Shown: positions 34,867 through 44,520, counted from the first letter of the stretch. The stretch: DNA of 64,000 bases from Zobellia galactanivorans (GCF_000973105.1 NC_015844.1:3096501-3160500), one strand, 5' to 3'. A program made the numbers and translations. Notes: generated from the sequence alone by a model not told the origin.

Positions 34867-36336
34867 ATGAAAAAATGTAATTATATATATATGCTCTTAA
34901 CTTGTTTCTTGTTAGGGTGTAGCGAAGATTTCTTGGATGTGGCGCCCGAAACCTCATTAGGCTCAACTTCTTTCTTTAAAAATGAGGGACAGTTCGTAGC
35001 CGCATTGAACGGAACTTATGTGCCCCTTAGGGATTTGTACAAAGGCGGAAATTTTTGGTTGTTGGCCGAACAGCGTTCAGACAATACCTCTTATGAAAAT
35101 TTGGATGGCTCGGGTGTTTCTAAATTTGAGATCGACGAGTTTCGGGTTACCGAATTAAACACTTTTCCCCCAACAATTTTTAGAATGTCTTACGATGGTA
35201 TAGGGCGAGCGAACTTATTGCTTTCGAATATAGCCACGACCGAGGTGTTGAACGATTATATAAAAAACCAATTGGAAGGTCAGGCCTATTTTCTCCGGGC
35301 CCTGTATTACTTTCATTTGGTTAGGGTTTTTGGTGACATACCGCTGGTTTTAGAACCCGTAAACAATACGGAGCAAGCCTTCGCTACAGCGGAAAGGGTC
35401 GGTGTCTCCGAGGTTTATTCGGTAATTGTTGACGATGCTACCAAGGCGGCGGCCTTACTTCCCGATTCCTATACCGGCAATGACATTGGGCGTGCTACAA
35501 AAGGTGCGGCCTTGACCCTTTTAGGTGAGGTGCAGATGACCTTGAAGAACTTTGAGGCAGCAATAACCGCCTTAAATGGCGTTACGGGCTATACGCTTTT
35601 ACCCGACTATGGGGAACTTTGGAATGCTGCCAATAAAAACAGTGCTGAATCTATTTTTGAAGTTCAATATTCCGTAGGCTTGGGATCTGAAGATTTTGCC
35701 AGTGGTTTTATGTACCGTTTTGTACCCCAGCATTCGGGAGCGGGTGAAGAAATCATTGGGTTTGCCGCAGGAAACGGTTCCGATTCCGGTCACAATACCC
35801 CCACCAATGATATGATCGGGGCCTACGAGGCCGAAGACCTTAGAAAGGATGCTTCTATCGGATTCTGGAATAACCCGCAAACGGGAATGGATATACCCTA
35901 TGTGAAAAAGTTCAATAACCCCGGGCCGTTTCGGTTCTGGATGGATGACAATATGCCGATCTACAGATATGCCGATGTCCTTCTGATGTTATCGGAAGCA
36001 CTAAACGAACAGGGCTATGTGGCCGATGGAGAAGCGTTCGACCTATTGAACCGGGTCAGGCAAAGAGCAGGTTTGGCTGATTTGACATCTGCGGAATTAA
36101 CCGATCAAGATAGTTTTAGGGAAGCTGTAGCCCAAGAAAGAAGGGTCGAGCTTGCATTTGAAAACCACAGATGGTTCGACCTTTTAAGAACGGATAAGGC
36201 GGAAGAAACTATGACGGCACATGGCGTGGAGGAAAAAGCGCTGAAAAGTTATGTTCCTACCAATGCCTATCAAAATATATCCTTGTTGTACCCCTATCCG
36301 AACCGGGAAACACTTTTGCTCGATGCCGATAATTAA
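34867..36336 (+). CDS. SusD/RagB-family glycan-binding lipoprotein
   Basis: 489 aa. Lipobox in LLTCFLLGCSEDFLD (cysteine at about residue 18), followed by the SusD N-terminal segment (TSLGSTSFFKNEGQFVAALN). The LEGQAYFLRALYYFHLVRVF tetratricopeptide helix, RYADVLLMLSEALNEQ and the C-terminal RRVELAFENHRWFDLLRT motif are standard SusD signatures. It binds glycans at the cell surface and acts as the lid of the SusC channel. It follows susC at 11 bp and is surely in the same transcript. The binding specificity cannot be predicted. Confidence 0.95.
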   Translation: MKKCNYIYMLLTCFLLGCSEDFLDVAPETSLGSTSFFKNEGQFVAALNGTYVPLRDLYKGGNFWLLAEQRSDNTSYENLDGSGVSKFEIDEFRVTELNTFPPTIFRMSYDGIGRANLLLSNIATTEVLNDYIKNQLEGQAYFLRALYYFHLVRVFGDIPLVLEPVNNTEQAFATAERVGVSEVYSVIVDDATKAAALLPDSYTGNDIGRATKGAALTLLGEVQMTLKNFEAAITALNGVTGYTLLPDYGELWNAANKNSAESIFEVQYSVGLGSEDFASGFMYRFVPQHSGAGEEIIGFAAGNGSDSGHNTPTNDMIGAYEAEDLRKDASIGFWNNPQTGMDIPYVKKFNNPGPFRFWMDDNMPIYRYADVLLMLSEALNEQGYVADGEAFDLLNRVRQRAGLADLTSAELTDQDSFREAVAQERRVELAFENHRWFDLLRTDKAEETMTAHGVEEKALKSYVPTNAYQNISLLYPYPNRETLLLDADN

Positions 36337-36433
36337 AGGTCTTGTTTATAAAATAAAGAAAGAATGTTTCCTTTTTGGTTACTTTAAAGAAATAATTGAG
36401 GTATCGCTTTTGCATACTTGAAAAACCATAAGA

Positions 36434-37816
36434 ATGAAAAAACCAGCTAGAACCCTAATTTTATCGTCATTGTTAATTTTGTTTTTATCGACGGTCAGTG
36501 CCCAAAAGGGATATCAAGACCCTATGGATATAAGGGTTTCCGAATCAAAAATGGCTACGGTAGAAGTGATTACGAATGCGGGTAAGAAAAGTTATCACCT
36601 GAACAATACCGGAACCGTTGATGTTTCAAGGGCCCTGCAAGCTATTTTCGATGAGATTTCGGCAATAAAGGATGTGTCAGCTACCTTTTCGTTCATACCA
36701 GGGGTCTATTATTTAAACGGCCCGGTAAAACTGAAAATCGCAAGTGTTAAGATGATCGGGCACGGTCATGGGGGAATAGATATTCATGGCGCCAATATTG
36801 AAAGCGGTAGTATTTTTAGGTTTGGAAAAGACACGGGCCCCAACTGTATTACATTTGATTATGCCGGAAGGAGCAAGGCTTTTCCTTCCGGCGAAACCCC
36901 ATGGGATAATCGCAATTTAAAGGTTGAAATTGAAAACCTCACCTTTGTTGGTTACAACAACACCGGGGTAAATACGGCTGATGGCTATAGCCGCTTCAGG
37001 GGTGATGAGCCGAATTTTAGAGGGCTACATTGGTACCCGTCAAAAGACCGGTACAAGGATGTCGAGGCAGAGGGGCAGCGGGCCATTGTCTTGCCAAGTC
37101 CGCCCAAGGGCAAGGGACATGCCAAGTGCGAGCTATTGAGGGTGACCGGCTGTTATTTTACAGATCTATATGTCGGGCTTGATGTAGCAGGGAGCGATGT
37201 GACCTATATCGATAAAAATTGGTTCGGACAGTTGACCTATGCCATAAGGCTTCATAAAAACGGGCAAGGAATGATGGTCGGGGATAATCTGTTTGCCGAC
37301 CTTGAGACGGCAATGGTATTGGGAAACCCTAGCTTTTCTTCCTTCCATAACAATACTTTTGCCTATGTAAGCAAGTGTTTCGAAATCGATAATATTGAAA
37401 ACTCTACCATAGTCGGTAACACCTTGTACAATTGGAAGATATCGACCGGTGCCGCCGCTTATGGGGCTTTTTGTCATATAAAAAAATCCAGTAACCTGGC
37501 CATAACGGGAAACACCATTTCCCAATACCTTGATAGCCGAAAACGGACCAAGACTATTGATGAAAAGAACAATGGTCTTTCGTTTATACAATTTGATAAC
37601 GCAGATCAACTGCTCTTTTCGAACAATGTAGTGCATACTATTTTGACCCAGACCGTAGTACGGCTTAACGATTCGAAAAATTGCGTAATTACCGATAATA
37701 TCATTACCCATGGTAAAGGAGGGAATGCCGTAGCCCAGACCGGTACTAGTAGTAATAACTATTATAGGCCCATCGATCCTAAAAATTCGGAACGCTTCGA
37801 TGAATATAAATATTGA
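36434..37816 (+). CDS. Periplasmic beta-helix protein, possible polysaccharide lyase or hydrolase
   Basis: 460 aa with a signal peptide (LSSLLILFLSTVSAQ) and no T9SS domain, so it is more likely periplasmic or released than surface-sorted. Residues about 60-430 form a parallel beta-helix: VDVSRALQAIFDEISAI, FIPGVYYLNGPVKLKI, FHNNTFAYVSKCFEID, IVGNTLYNW and LLFSNNVVHTILTQ. Placement just after susCD suggests that it processes imported oligosaccharides. I could not assign a CAZy family or catalytic residues. The 98-bp gap from susD and the lack of a terminator there suggest co-transcription. Confidence 0.7.
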   Translation: MKKPARTLILSSLLILFLSTVSAQKGYQDPMDIRVSESKMATVEVITNAGKKSYHLNNTGTVDVSRALQAIFDEISAIKDVSATFSFIPGVYYLNGPVKLKIASVKMIGHGHGGIDIHGANIESGSIFRFGKDTGPNCITFDYAGRSKAFPSGETPWDNRNLKVEIENLTFVGYNNTGVNTADGYSRFRGDEPNFRGLHWYPSKDRYKDVEAEGQRAIVLPSPPKGKGHAKCELLRVTGCYFTDLYVGLDVAGSDVTYIDKNWFGQLTYAIRLHKNGQGMMVGDNLFADLETAMVLGNPSFSSFHNNTFAYVSKCFEIDNIENSTIVGNTLYNWKISTGAAAYGAFCHIKKSSNLAITGNTISQYLDSRKRTKTIDEKNNGLSFIQFDNADQLLFSNNVVHTILTQTVVRLNDSKNCVITDNIITHGKGGNAVAQTGTSSNNYYRPIDPKNSERFDEYKY

Positions 37817-37943
37817 TAGATAAAACAATTAGGGGTATGATGGCTAAGCTTGTTGGTATACGTCTACCTGCTTCCTTTAAAAATAGATGCCGGTGATGGT
37901 TCAAAAGCCATCTTGGCAGCTTAGTTGAGTTAGTTAGTTCGCG

Positions 37944-37970
37944 AAACACGGGTTTCTATTCGTGTTTTTT
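37944..37970 (+). terminator. Terminator before the catabolic operon
   Basis: AAACACG (37944-37950) pairs with CGTGTTT (37961-37967) around a 10-nt loop, followed by more T. It probably ends the susCD transcript, so the kinase operon may have its own promoter in 37971-38040. Confidence 0.6.
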
Positions 37971-38040
37971 ATTCGCTAAGAATCGATTCGGTTCCTTGCG
38001 TGGATCGAATGGCGATTCCATAGTTTTTAAAAATTAAAAT

Positions 38041-39003
38041 ATGCTTAAAGAAACGGTAGTCTTAGCGGCCGACGTTGGGGGGTCTCATATTACCTTGGCG
38101 CTTGTCGTAAAAGGTCATGTCATGGATTCTGTAACTATTAAGGCTGAGCCTATAAAGGGGATGAGGGCCTATCTGCCTTTGATGGAACAAATGGCGAAAC
38201 AGCTCGTGGAGAACAATTCGTTGAGCTTTCTTGATCTTGCCGGTTTTGGTATGGCGCTCCCGATGTTGGTTGATTCAAAAAAGAATACGGTACTGTCTTG
38301 TGCCAATAATAAATATGAAGATGCTGTCGAAATTGATTTTGAACAATGGGCGAGGGAAAAATTCGGCTTGCAAATTAGACTGGAAGTTGATGGAAACCTT
38401 GGCTGTATGGGAGAGTGGAACTATGGTGCCGGAAAGGGAGTGCAAGACTTGGTCTATGTGATTTTAGGAACTGGTTACGGAAGTTCGGTCGTGCTCGGTG
38501 GCCAACCGCTAAGGGGGCGAAATTTTACCGCTGGAATTTTAGCGGGTCATATGGTGGTCAACCCTATGGGAAGCAAATGCATTTGCCCGGGAAATGGTTG
38601 TGTCGAAAGCGAAACCGGTACATGGGCACTGCCAGGAATCGCTAGAAAAACCGAGGGATTCCATACCAGTCTATTGGCGAAAAGGGAAAAAATAGATTAT
38701 GCGGCATTGTTTGAAGACCACGCCTTAAACGATAGTGTCGCCACTAAAATTTTAGAGCGGAGCATCATGTATTGGGGGGCCTCTTTGGTAAACCTTATCT
38801 ACGCCTACAATCCCCAAAAAATTATCATGGCCGGTTCGGTCATAAAGGCAGGTGATTACATCATTCCGAGATTGGACGCCTATATTAAAAAACAATTATG
38901 GACGATTGGGGAGTATCCTGAAATATGCAAGGCCCAACATTTTGATACGGCAGCATTGTTAGGGTGTTATTCCTTGGTCACTACCTCTGATGAATATGAA
39001 TGA
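38041..39003 (+). CDS. ROK-family sugar kinase
   Basis: 320 aa. The N-terminal ATP-binding motif ADVGGSHITLAL, the GFGMALPMLVD and EVDGNLGCMGEW segments, the second phosphate motif ILGTGYGSSVVL, and the ROK zinc site (GHMVV then CICPGNGCVE) are all present. ROK kinases phosphorylate hexoses such as glucose, mannose, fructose or N-acetylhexosamine at C6. The E-x-G-x-G-H-type motif appears as LAGHMVV, slightly divergent, so the substrate may be unusual. Its end overlaps the start of the MFS porter by 14 bp. It supplies the sugar phosphate for the two isomerase homologues downstream. Confidence 0.85.
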   Translation: MLKETVVLAADVGGSHITLALVVKGHVMDSVTIKAEPIKGMRAYLPLMEQMAKQLVENNSLSFLDLAGFGMALPMLVDSKKNTVLSCANNKYEDAVEIDFEQWAREKFGLQIRLEVDGNLGCMGEWNYGAGKGVQDLVYVILGTGYGSSVVLGGQPLRGRNFTAGILAGHMVVNPMGSKCICPGNGCVESETGTWALPGIARKTEGFHTSLLAKREKIDYAALFEDHALNDSVATKILERSIMYWGASLVNLIYAYNPQKIIMAGSVIKAGDYIIPRLDAYIKKQLWTIGEYPEICKAQHFDTAALLGCYSLVTTSDEYE

Positions 39004-40477
39004 AACTATACTCCAGCCTAGAATGCGGAAATATCTTGTAAAATGCACTTTGGTCGCTGCCTTGGGCGGATTGTTGTTCGGTTTTGATACCGCTGTAATA
39101 TCGGGTACCGAACAGTCGCTCAGGGTATTGTTCGATGGAGAGTACCAAAAGCTCAGCCAAGTATTTGGTACCGTAAATTTTTGGCACGGATTGGCCATAG
39201 CCTCGGCCTTAATAGGGACCATTGTCGGGGCGATGCGCTTCGGGAAATTGGCAGATACCTACGGACGGCGGAAACTGCTGATGATCATCGGGGTTTTATA
39301 TTTTATCTCGGCTATCGGTAGTGCGCTGGCCTATGACTTGTCTTCCTTTGTTCTTTTTAGGTTCGTCGGGGGTGTTGGTGTCGGAGGGGCATCGGTCATC
39401 TCACCCATGTACATTGCGGAAATATCACCGGCAAAGTTTCGGGGGCGCTTGGTGGCCATAACCCAATTCAATATCGTTTTGGGCATTCTATTGGCCTTTG
39501 TTTCCAATTATCTTATTGCCGGATTTGAACTAGGGGCGGTTACCTGGCGCTGGATGTTCGGCGTAGAGGCTCTTCCGGCCCTTTTGTTCTTTTTGTTTTT
39601 GTTCACCATACCTCGCAGTCCGAGGTGGTTGTTGGTAAAAGGATATGTAGACGAGGCCAAAAAAGTATTGTCGCAAGTAGGAACCGATTCCGGTAGTATT
39701 GAAGATGAAGTGGCCGAAATTCAAAATACTTTAAAAACCGACGAGCGGAACAAAGGGGAAACGATTTTTAAACGAAGGTATTATAAACCGCTTTTCTTGG
39801 CCATATCAATAGCGGCCTTTAACCAACTGTCGGGAATCAATGCGGTAATGTATTTCGCGCCAAGGATTTTCGGAATGTCCGGTTTTGGCGAAAGTGCCGC
39901 CCTTTTGGGGTCCGTTGGGGTAGGCCTGGTCAATTTGGCGGTGACTATGTTTGCCATTTCCATTATTGACCGCTTTGGCCGTAAAAAACTAATGTTGTTC
40001 GGGTCTATAGGATATTTGGTCAGTCTTGGGCTCATCGCTTTTACATTCTATAGCTATGATTCTGAATTTCGATTGGTCCATGAGCTGCAACAGGGCCTGC
40101 GCGATGGTTCCGATTTGGCGTCGGCCATGACATCGGCCGCTACGGGTGGCAGTATTATTATGTGGAGCTTGTTCCTGTTTGTCGCGGCACATGCTTTCGG
40201 ACAGGGAACGGTTATTTGGGTGTTCATAAGTGAAATATTTCCGAACAAGGTGAGGGGCAAGGGAGTTTCGTTGGCGAGTTCCACCTTGTGGATTATGGCC
40301 GCCTTGATTTCGTGGACCTTTCCCATGTTCGCCGAAGAATCGGGTGGAAAGATATTTACATTCTATTGGGTGTCAATGCTATTGCAATTGCTTTGGGTAG
40401 TGTTTGTAATGCCTGAAACAAAAGGCATAAGTTTAGAGGATATGGAGAAAAAACTGAATTTAAATGATGAAAAGTAA
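38990..40477 (+). CDS. MFS sugar porter (XylE/GLUT-type)
   Basis: 495 aa with twelve predicted membrane helices. Sugar-porter signatures are LVAALGGLLFGFDTAVISGT, DTYGRRKLLM, a YIAEISPAKFRGRLVA motif, PRSPRWLLVKG, FNQLSGINAVMYFAPRIF (including the QLSG sugar-binding motif), DRFGRKKLML and PETKGISLEDME at the end. It imports a monosaccharide across the inner membrane, probably with protons. The start lies inside the kinase gene and the end overlaps the isomerase-like gene by 14 bp, so the operon is translationally coupled. A second in-frame ATG at 38996 is also possible. Confidence 0.95.
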   Translation: MNMNETILQPRMRKYLVKCTLVAALGGLLFGFDTAVISGTEQSLRVLFDGEYQKLSQVFGTVNFWHGLAIASALIGTIVGAMRFGKLADTYGRRKLLMIIGVLYFISAIGSALAYDLSSFVLFRFVGGVGVGGASVISPMYIAEISPAKFRGRLVAITQFNIVLGILLAFVSNYLIAGFELGAVTWRWMFGVEALPALLFFLFLFTIPRSPRWLLVKGYVDEAKKVLSQVGTDSGSIEDEVAEIQNTLKTDERNKGETIFKRRYYKPLFLAISIAAFNQLSGINAVMYFAPRIFGMSGFGESAALLGSVGVGLVNLAVTMFAISIIDRFGRKKLMLFGSIGYLVSLGLIAFTFYSYDSEFRLVHELQQGLRDGSDLASAMTSAATGGSIIMWSLFLFVAAHAFGQGTVIWVFISEIFPNKVRGKGVSLASSTLWIMAALISWTFPMFAEESGGKIFTFYWVSMLLQLLWVVFVMPETKGISLEDMEKKLNLNDEK

Positions 40478-42221
40478 TTTTAATAAGACTCCTTTCGTAC
40501 CTATAACAGGAAACCAAAACTGCTATGTCGGTTGGAAGCAAATAGGCACTGAAATAAAATCGGTACTTGATAATGTCCCCCGAAATAAAAAGGTATTGGC
40601 GGTGGAGTGCTATCATGGTGTAGATGAGCTGGAAATATTGAACGGTCTCGAGAAACATCTCGGTCCCGTAAGGATCATAAGATCTTCCGAAGCCTTTAAA
40701 ACCGAAGCGGAAATCTCAAAAATGGTATTTGCCGATGTTACCGATGACCGCATATTCGGGAGAATTACGGAACTCGGGCTAAATAGTTACTTCGATAGGG
40801 GTAAGACCGAAAATTTAAGGAGGGCCATTGATCGAATTTCCAATGGAACGGTCTTGGTGATAGGTATTGGGGCTTCCTTGTTGGTAGAAAACCATGATGG
40901 CCTCGTCTACGCAGATATGGCCCGTTGGGAGATTCAAACCCGTATGAGGCGAAAAGAGGTCGATAATATCGGCTTGGCCAATCGTGAAACGGATTTTATG
41001 CGCTTGTACAAGCAAGGATATTTTGTCGATTGGCGTATCTGTGATTCCCTTAAAGCCGATCTATTCGGTAAAATCGATTTCGTATTGGATACCCATACCA
41101 AGAACCAGCCTAAAATGGTTTCCGGGGAAACCATGATCGAAGGAATGGAAGCCGCCCTTAAGAGGCCCTTTAGTGTCGTGCCTTTCTTTGATCCCGGTCC
41201 CTGGGGAGGTCAGTGGATGAAGAAAGTGTTTGATTTGGATAAGGACAAACCTAATTATGCTTGGTGTTTCAATTGTGTTCCCGAAGAAAACAGCCTATTG
41301 CTGAAAATAAACGATACCCTCATAGAAATGCCTTCCATCAACCTTGTGCTCTATGCACCTGAAAAGGTCTTGGGGAAGAAGGTCTATGAACGTTTTGGCC
41401 CAGAGTTTCCCATTCGGTTTGACCTTTTAGATACCATGCAAGGTGGTAACCTAAGCTTTCAGGTACACCCTTCAACTTCTTATATCAAGGAGCATTTTAA
41501 TATGGACTATACCCAAGACGAGAGCTATTATATGCTCGATGTGGGCGAGAACGCCCTTATTTATTTAGGGGTGAAAGAAGGGGTTGCTCCCCAAGAACTT
41601 ATCGGTGACCTTAAAAGGGCCCAAGAAGAAAACCAAACCTTCGATGCAGAAAAATATGTGGCTACCTTTCCGGTAAAAAAGCACGACCATATTTCCATTC
41701 CGGCCGGAACGGTACATTGTTCCGGAAAAAACTCCATGGTGTTGGAAATCAGTGCTACACCGTATATTTTCACTTTTAAATTATGGGATTGGGGCCGTTT
41801 GGGAATGGATGGAAAGCCAAGACCGATAAACCTGGCTCATGGTGAGAAAAATATTGAATGGAACCGAACAACCCAATGGGTAAAGGGAAATTTAATAGAT
41901 CAAGTGGAACCGATGGAAGAAGGGGAAGGGTGGCGCGAAGAACGAACAGGCTTACACAAATCACAGTTTATAGAAACTAGGAGACATTGGTTCTCTTCTA
42001 AAGTGAAGCATAGTACCGGAGGAACGGTAAATGTACTGAGTTTGGTTGAAGGTCGGGAAGTCTTAGTGGAGAGTCCTGATCATTTATTTGAACCATTTGC
42101 GGTACACTATGCGGAAACCTTTATTGTGCCGGCCTCAGTGGAAGAATATACGATACGGCCGTATGGCGAAAGCGAAGGTTTAGAGGTCGCCACGCTTAAG
42201 GCATATGTAAGAAGTCGATAA
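40464..42221 (+). CDS. Class I mannose-6-phosphate-isomerase-like protein with kinase-like N-terminus
   Basis: 585 aa, longer than usual class I phosphomannose isomerases (about 300-400 aa). Residues about 30-220 resemble a uridine-kinase/phosphoribulokinase-like domain (RWEIQTRMRRKEVDNIGLAN, FGKIDFVLDTH) but lack a Walker A motif, so it is unlikely to bind ATP in the usual way. Residues about 235-585 are the cupin isomerase: FFDPGPWGGQWM, the zinc-ligand region LSFQVHPSTSYIKEHF, DESYYMLDV and IPAGTVHCSG. It probably isomerises an aldose phosphate made by the ROK kinase. It overlaps both neighbours. The exact substrate is unknown. Confidence 0.75.
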   Translation: MMKSNFNKTPFVPITGNQNCYVGWKQIGTEIKSVLDNVPRNKKVLAVECYHGVDELEILNGLEKHLGPVRIIRSSEAFKTEAEISKMVFADVTDDRIFGRITELGLNSYFDRGKTENLRRAIDRISNGTVLVIGIGASLLVENHDGLVYADMARWEIQTRMRRKEVDNIGLANRETDFMRLYKQGYFVDWRICDSLKADLFGKIDFVLDTHTKNQPKMVSGETMIEGMEAALKRPFSVVPFFDPGPWGGQWMKKVFDLDKDKPNYAWCFNCVPEENSLLLKINDTLIEMPSINLVLYAPEKVLGKKVYERFGPEFPIRFDLLDTMQGGNLSFQVHPSTSYIKEHFNMDYTQDESYYMLDVGENALIYLGVKEGVAPQELIGDLKRAQEENQTFDAEKYVATFPVKKHDHISIPAGTVHCSGKNSMVLEISATPYIFTFKLWDWGRLGMDGKPRPINLAHGEKNIEWNRTTQWVKGNLIDQVEPMEEGEGWREERTGLHKSQFIETRRHWFSSKVKHSTGGTVNVLSLVEGREVLVESPDHLFEPFAVHYAETFIVPASVEEYTIRPYGESEGLEVATLKAYVRSR

Positions 42222-43003
42222 TGGAAAAACTAGACCCTGGCTTTGGTATTGTACCCCATTTTGAACCTTTAGGGTTTGAATATGGCAAGAACTGTTTCGG
42301 ACCTAAGGTAGAGCACCGTTCGTTGAACAGTATACGCCCTAGTCTGAGGGATCCCAAGTGCCACGGTCCTGAAATTGTTTATGCCATTGCCATGGACGTC
42401 GGAAAGAATGAACACCGGGAATTATTGCAAAATAGACACTTATTGTACGGGGCCGTAATCTATGCCGCGGGTAACTTGGGTGATGAGCCTATAAGAAGCC
42501 AAGGGCATATACATCAACAATCGACCTTTGCCCAAGGGTGGTCTACTCCGGAAGTTTATGAAATCTGGTCGGGCAAGGCGGTTATCTATATGCAGGAAAC
42601 GGCAAATGATAATCCCGGAAGGTGTTATGCCGTACACGCCATGGCAGGGGAGGTCGTAATCGTTCCCCCTGGCTGGGCGCATGCCACTATCAGTGCCGAC
42701 CCTAATGAGGCCTTGTCCTTTGGTGCTTGGTGCGACCGCGATTATGGTTTTGAATATGACCAAGTACGGGAGCATCAGGGCTTGGCATGGTACCCCATAT
42801 TGAAGTCGGGTAAGTTGGATTGGCAGTATAATACCCGTTATAAAAGGCAAAAACTGATGGAGAAATCACCTGAAAAATATGCAGACTTCGGCCTGATACA
42901 AAATACTCCTATCTACACCCAGTTTGAAAACTGTCCAAAAACATTCGATTTTGTGTCCAGACCAGATAAGGTAAAGGGACTTTGGAACCATTTTTTGCCC
43001 TGA
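42221..43003 (+). CDS. Cupin-type (archaeal-like) glucose-6-phosphate isomerase homologue
   Basis: 260 aa. The cupin metal-binding motifs are SQGHIHQQSTFAQGWSTPEV with YEIWSGKAVIY, and VPPGWAHATIS (second histidine). These correspond to the GxHxH...E and H ligands of cupin phosphoglucose isomerases (cPGI). It would interconvert an aldose-6-phosphate and ketose-6-phosphate, feeding glycolysis. The start codon overlaps the stop of the preceding gene by one base. Having two isomerase homologues side by side suggests successive isomerisations, or that one handles a non-standard sugar. The gap of 56 bp to the sulfatase is short. Confidence 0.8.
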   Translation: MEKLDPGFGIVPHFEPLGFEYGKNCFGPKVEHRSLNSIRPSLRDPKCHGPEIVYAIAMDVGKNEHRELLQNRHLLYGAVIYAAGNLGDEPIRSQGHIHQQSTFAQGWSTPEVYEIWSGKAVIYMQETANDNPGRCYAVHAMAGEVVIVPPGWAHATISADPNEALSFGAWCDRDYGFEYDQVREHQGLAWYPILKSGKLDWQYNTRYKRQKLMEKSPEKYADFGLIQNTPIYTQFENCPKTFDFVSRPDKVKGLWNHFLP

Positions 43004-43059
43004 CATCGCTTGGTAATAGTTTGGGAGAATACCGATAATAAGATTAGAAGCAAATAAAT

Positions 43060-44460
43060 ATGAATTATTCCAATTTGATTTTGGCCCTGGCGGTATCGTT
43101 TGTAACTTTTATTGTCCGATCACAAGACCGAAAAGTTCCTAATATAGTAGTCATTTTTATCGATGATATGGGGTATGGCGATATAACACCTTTTGGTTCG
43201 ACTACGAACTATACGCCAAACCTTGTGAAAATGGCCAAGGAAGGAATGAAACTTACAAGCTTTTACGTGGCTTCGCCCGTTTGTACTCCTTCGCGGGCCT
43301 CTTTGATGACCGGGTGTTATCCTCAGCGTGTTGGTCTAAACTGGGGCTCTGATCATATTGTGCTCTTCCCTGGTGACCCGCATGGCTTGAACCCCAAAGA
43401 GATTACGATTGCCGAGTTGCTCAAAACAAAGAATTATGTCACCGGATGCTTTGGGAAATGGCATTTGGGCGACCAACCGGGGTTTTTGCCCTTGGACCAA
43501 GGTTTCGATGAATTCTACGGAATACCTTATTCTAGTGATATGTGGATAGGGAACAAGAATTGGAAATTTCCTGATCTACCCGTAATGAGGGGAAATACGA
43601 TCGAATACCTAGTTGAGGATATGGCAGGACAGGCCAAACTTTGTAGCCGATTTACCGAAGAGGCCATTAGCTTCATAAAGAGAAATAAGGAAAAGCCATT
43701 CTTTTGTTACATACCCCAAGCATTTGTGCATGCTCCGCGAATGGCTAGCCCCGAATTTATGGCGAATGCTAAAACTGCCGAGGAAGGACAGATAGAAGAA
43801 ATAGATTGGAATGTTGGCCAAATTTTAGAAACACTGAAAGATTTGAAGTTGGATAAAAGTACCTTAGTGCTTTTTACCAGTGACAACGGACCGGCTGGAG
43901 GCCTTTCTGCAGGCCCTTTAAGGGGAAGGAAGGCTTCGGTTTACGAAGGGGGGCATAGGGTGCCTACCATTGCTTGGTGGCCGGGCCGTATACCTTCTGA
44001 AAGTGAATGCGATGAATTAACGGGTACCATCGACCTGTTGCCCACGTTTGCAGGGCTGGCGAAAATAGACCTGCCCAATGACCGGGTTATTGATGGAAAA
44101 GATATATGGCCTCTTCTCGCAGGAAGGGTAGGTGCAAAAACACCCCATGACCGGTTCTTTTATCAACAAAAGGGAAATTTGTCGGCAGTCAGGTCGGGTG
44201 ACTGGAAGTTGTTGACGAATGGGGAATTGTATAATCTAAAGGAAGATTTGGCGGAGTCGTTAGATGTTGCGGATGAAAATCCGGAGGTGGTTAAAAAACT
44301 GCAAAGGATGTTAAGGGACTTTGATATTGAAATAAGCTCAAATAAGCGTGAGGTCGGTATTGTAGAGGGGTCACGCACTTTGGTGCCAAGGCCTGGTGTG
44401 GTAGGAGAAGATGCATATCTGCCCACATTGGTTCTAATGAAAAGGGATAAAGGGCAATAA
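43060..44460 (+). CDS. Formylglycine-dependent sulfatase (S1 family)
   Basis: 466 aa with an N-terminal signal peptide (about 1-21). The catalytic signature is CTPSR, with C75 converted to formylglycine by a maturase, preceded by VASPV and followed by ASLMTGCYPQR. Metal ligands appear in FIDDMGYGD (D35, D36) and in FTSDNGPAGG. FGKWHLGD and PQAFVHAPR supply the usual lysine and histidine residues. It removes sulfate esters from a carbohydrate, in the periplasm. Its presence implies that the polysaccharide is sulfated, as in red and brown algae. No T9SS domain. It ends the polysaccharide locus. Confidence 0.9.
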   Translation: MNYSNLILALAVSFVTFIVRSQDRKVPNIVVIFIDDMGYGDITPFGSTTNYTPNLVKMAKEGMKLTSFYVASPVCTPSRASLMTGCYPQRVGLNWGSDHIVLFPGDPHGLNPKEITIAELLKTKNYVTGCFGKWHLGDQPGFLPLDQGFDEFYGIPYSSDMWIGNKNWKFPDLPVMRGNTIEYLVEDMAGQAKLCSRFTEEAISFIKRNKEKPFFCYIPQAFVHAPRMASPEFMANAKTAEEGQIEEIDWNVGQILETLKDLKLDKSTLVLFTSDNGPAGGLSAGPLRGRKASVYEGGHRVPTIAWWPGRIPSESECDELTGTIDLLPTFAGLAKIDLPNDRVIDGKDIWPLLAGRVGAKTPHDRFFYQQKGNLSAVRSGDWKLLTNGELYNLKEDLAESLDVADENPEVVKKLQRMLRDFDIEISSNKREVGIVEGSRTLVPRPGVVGEDAYLPTLVLMKRDKGQ

Positions 44461-44520
44461 CATAAAATAGCCCAAACACCTCCAATTTCTTAAAACTAAT
44501 GATAATAAACCTTTTTTCTG

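Noticed and set aside
37166-37828. 220-codon minus-strand frame
   Set aside because: Antisense to the periplasmic beta-helix gene.
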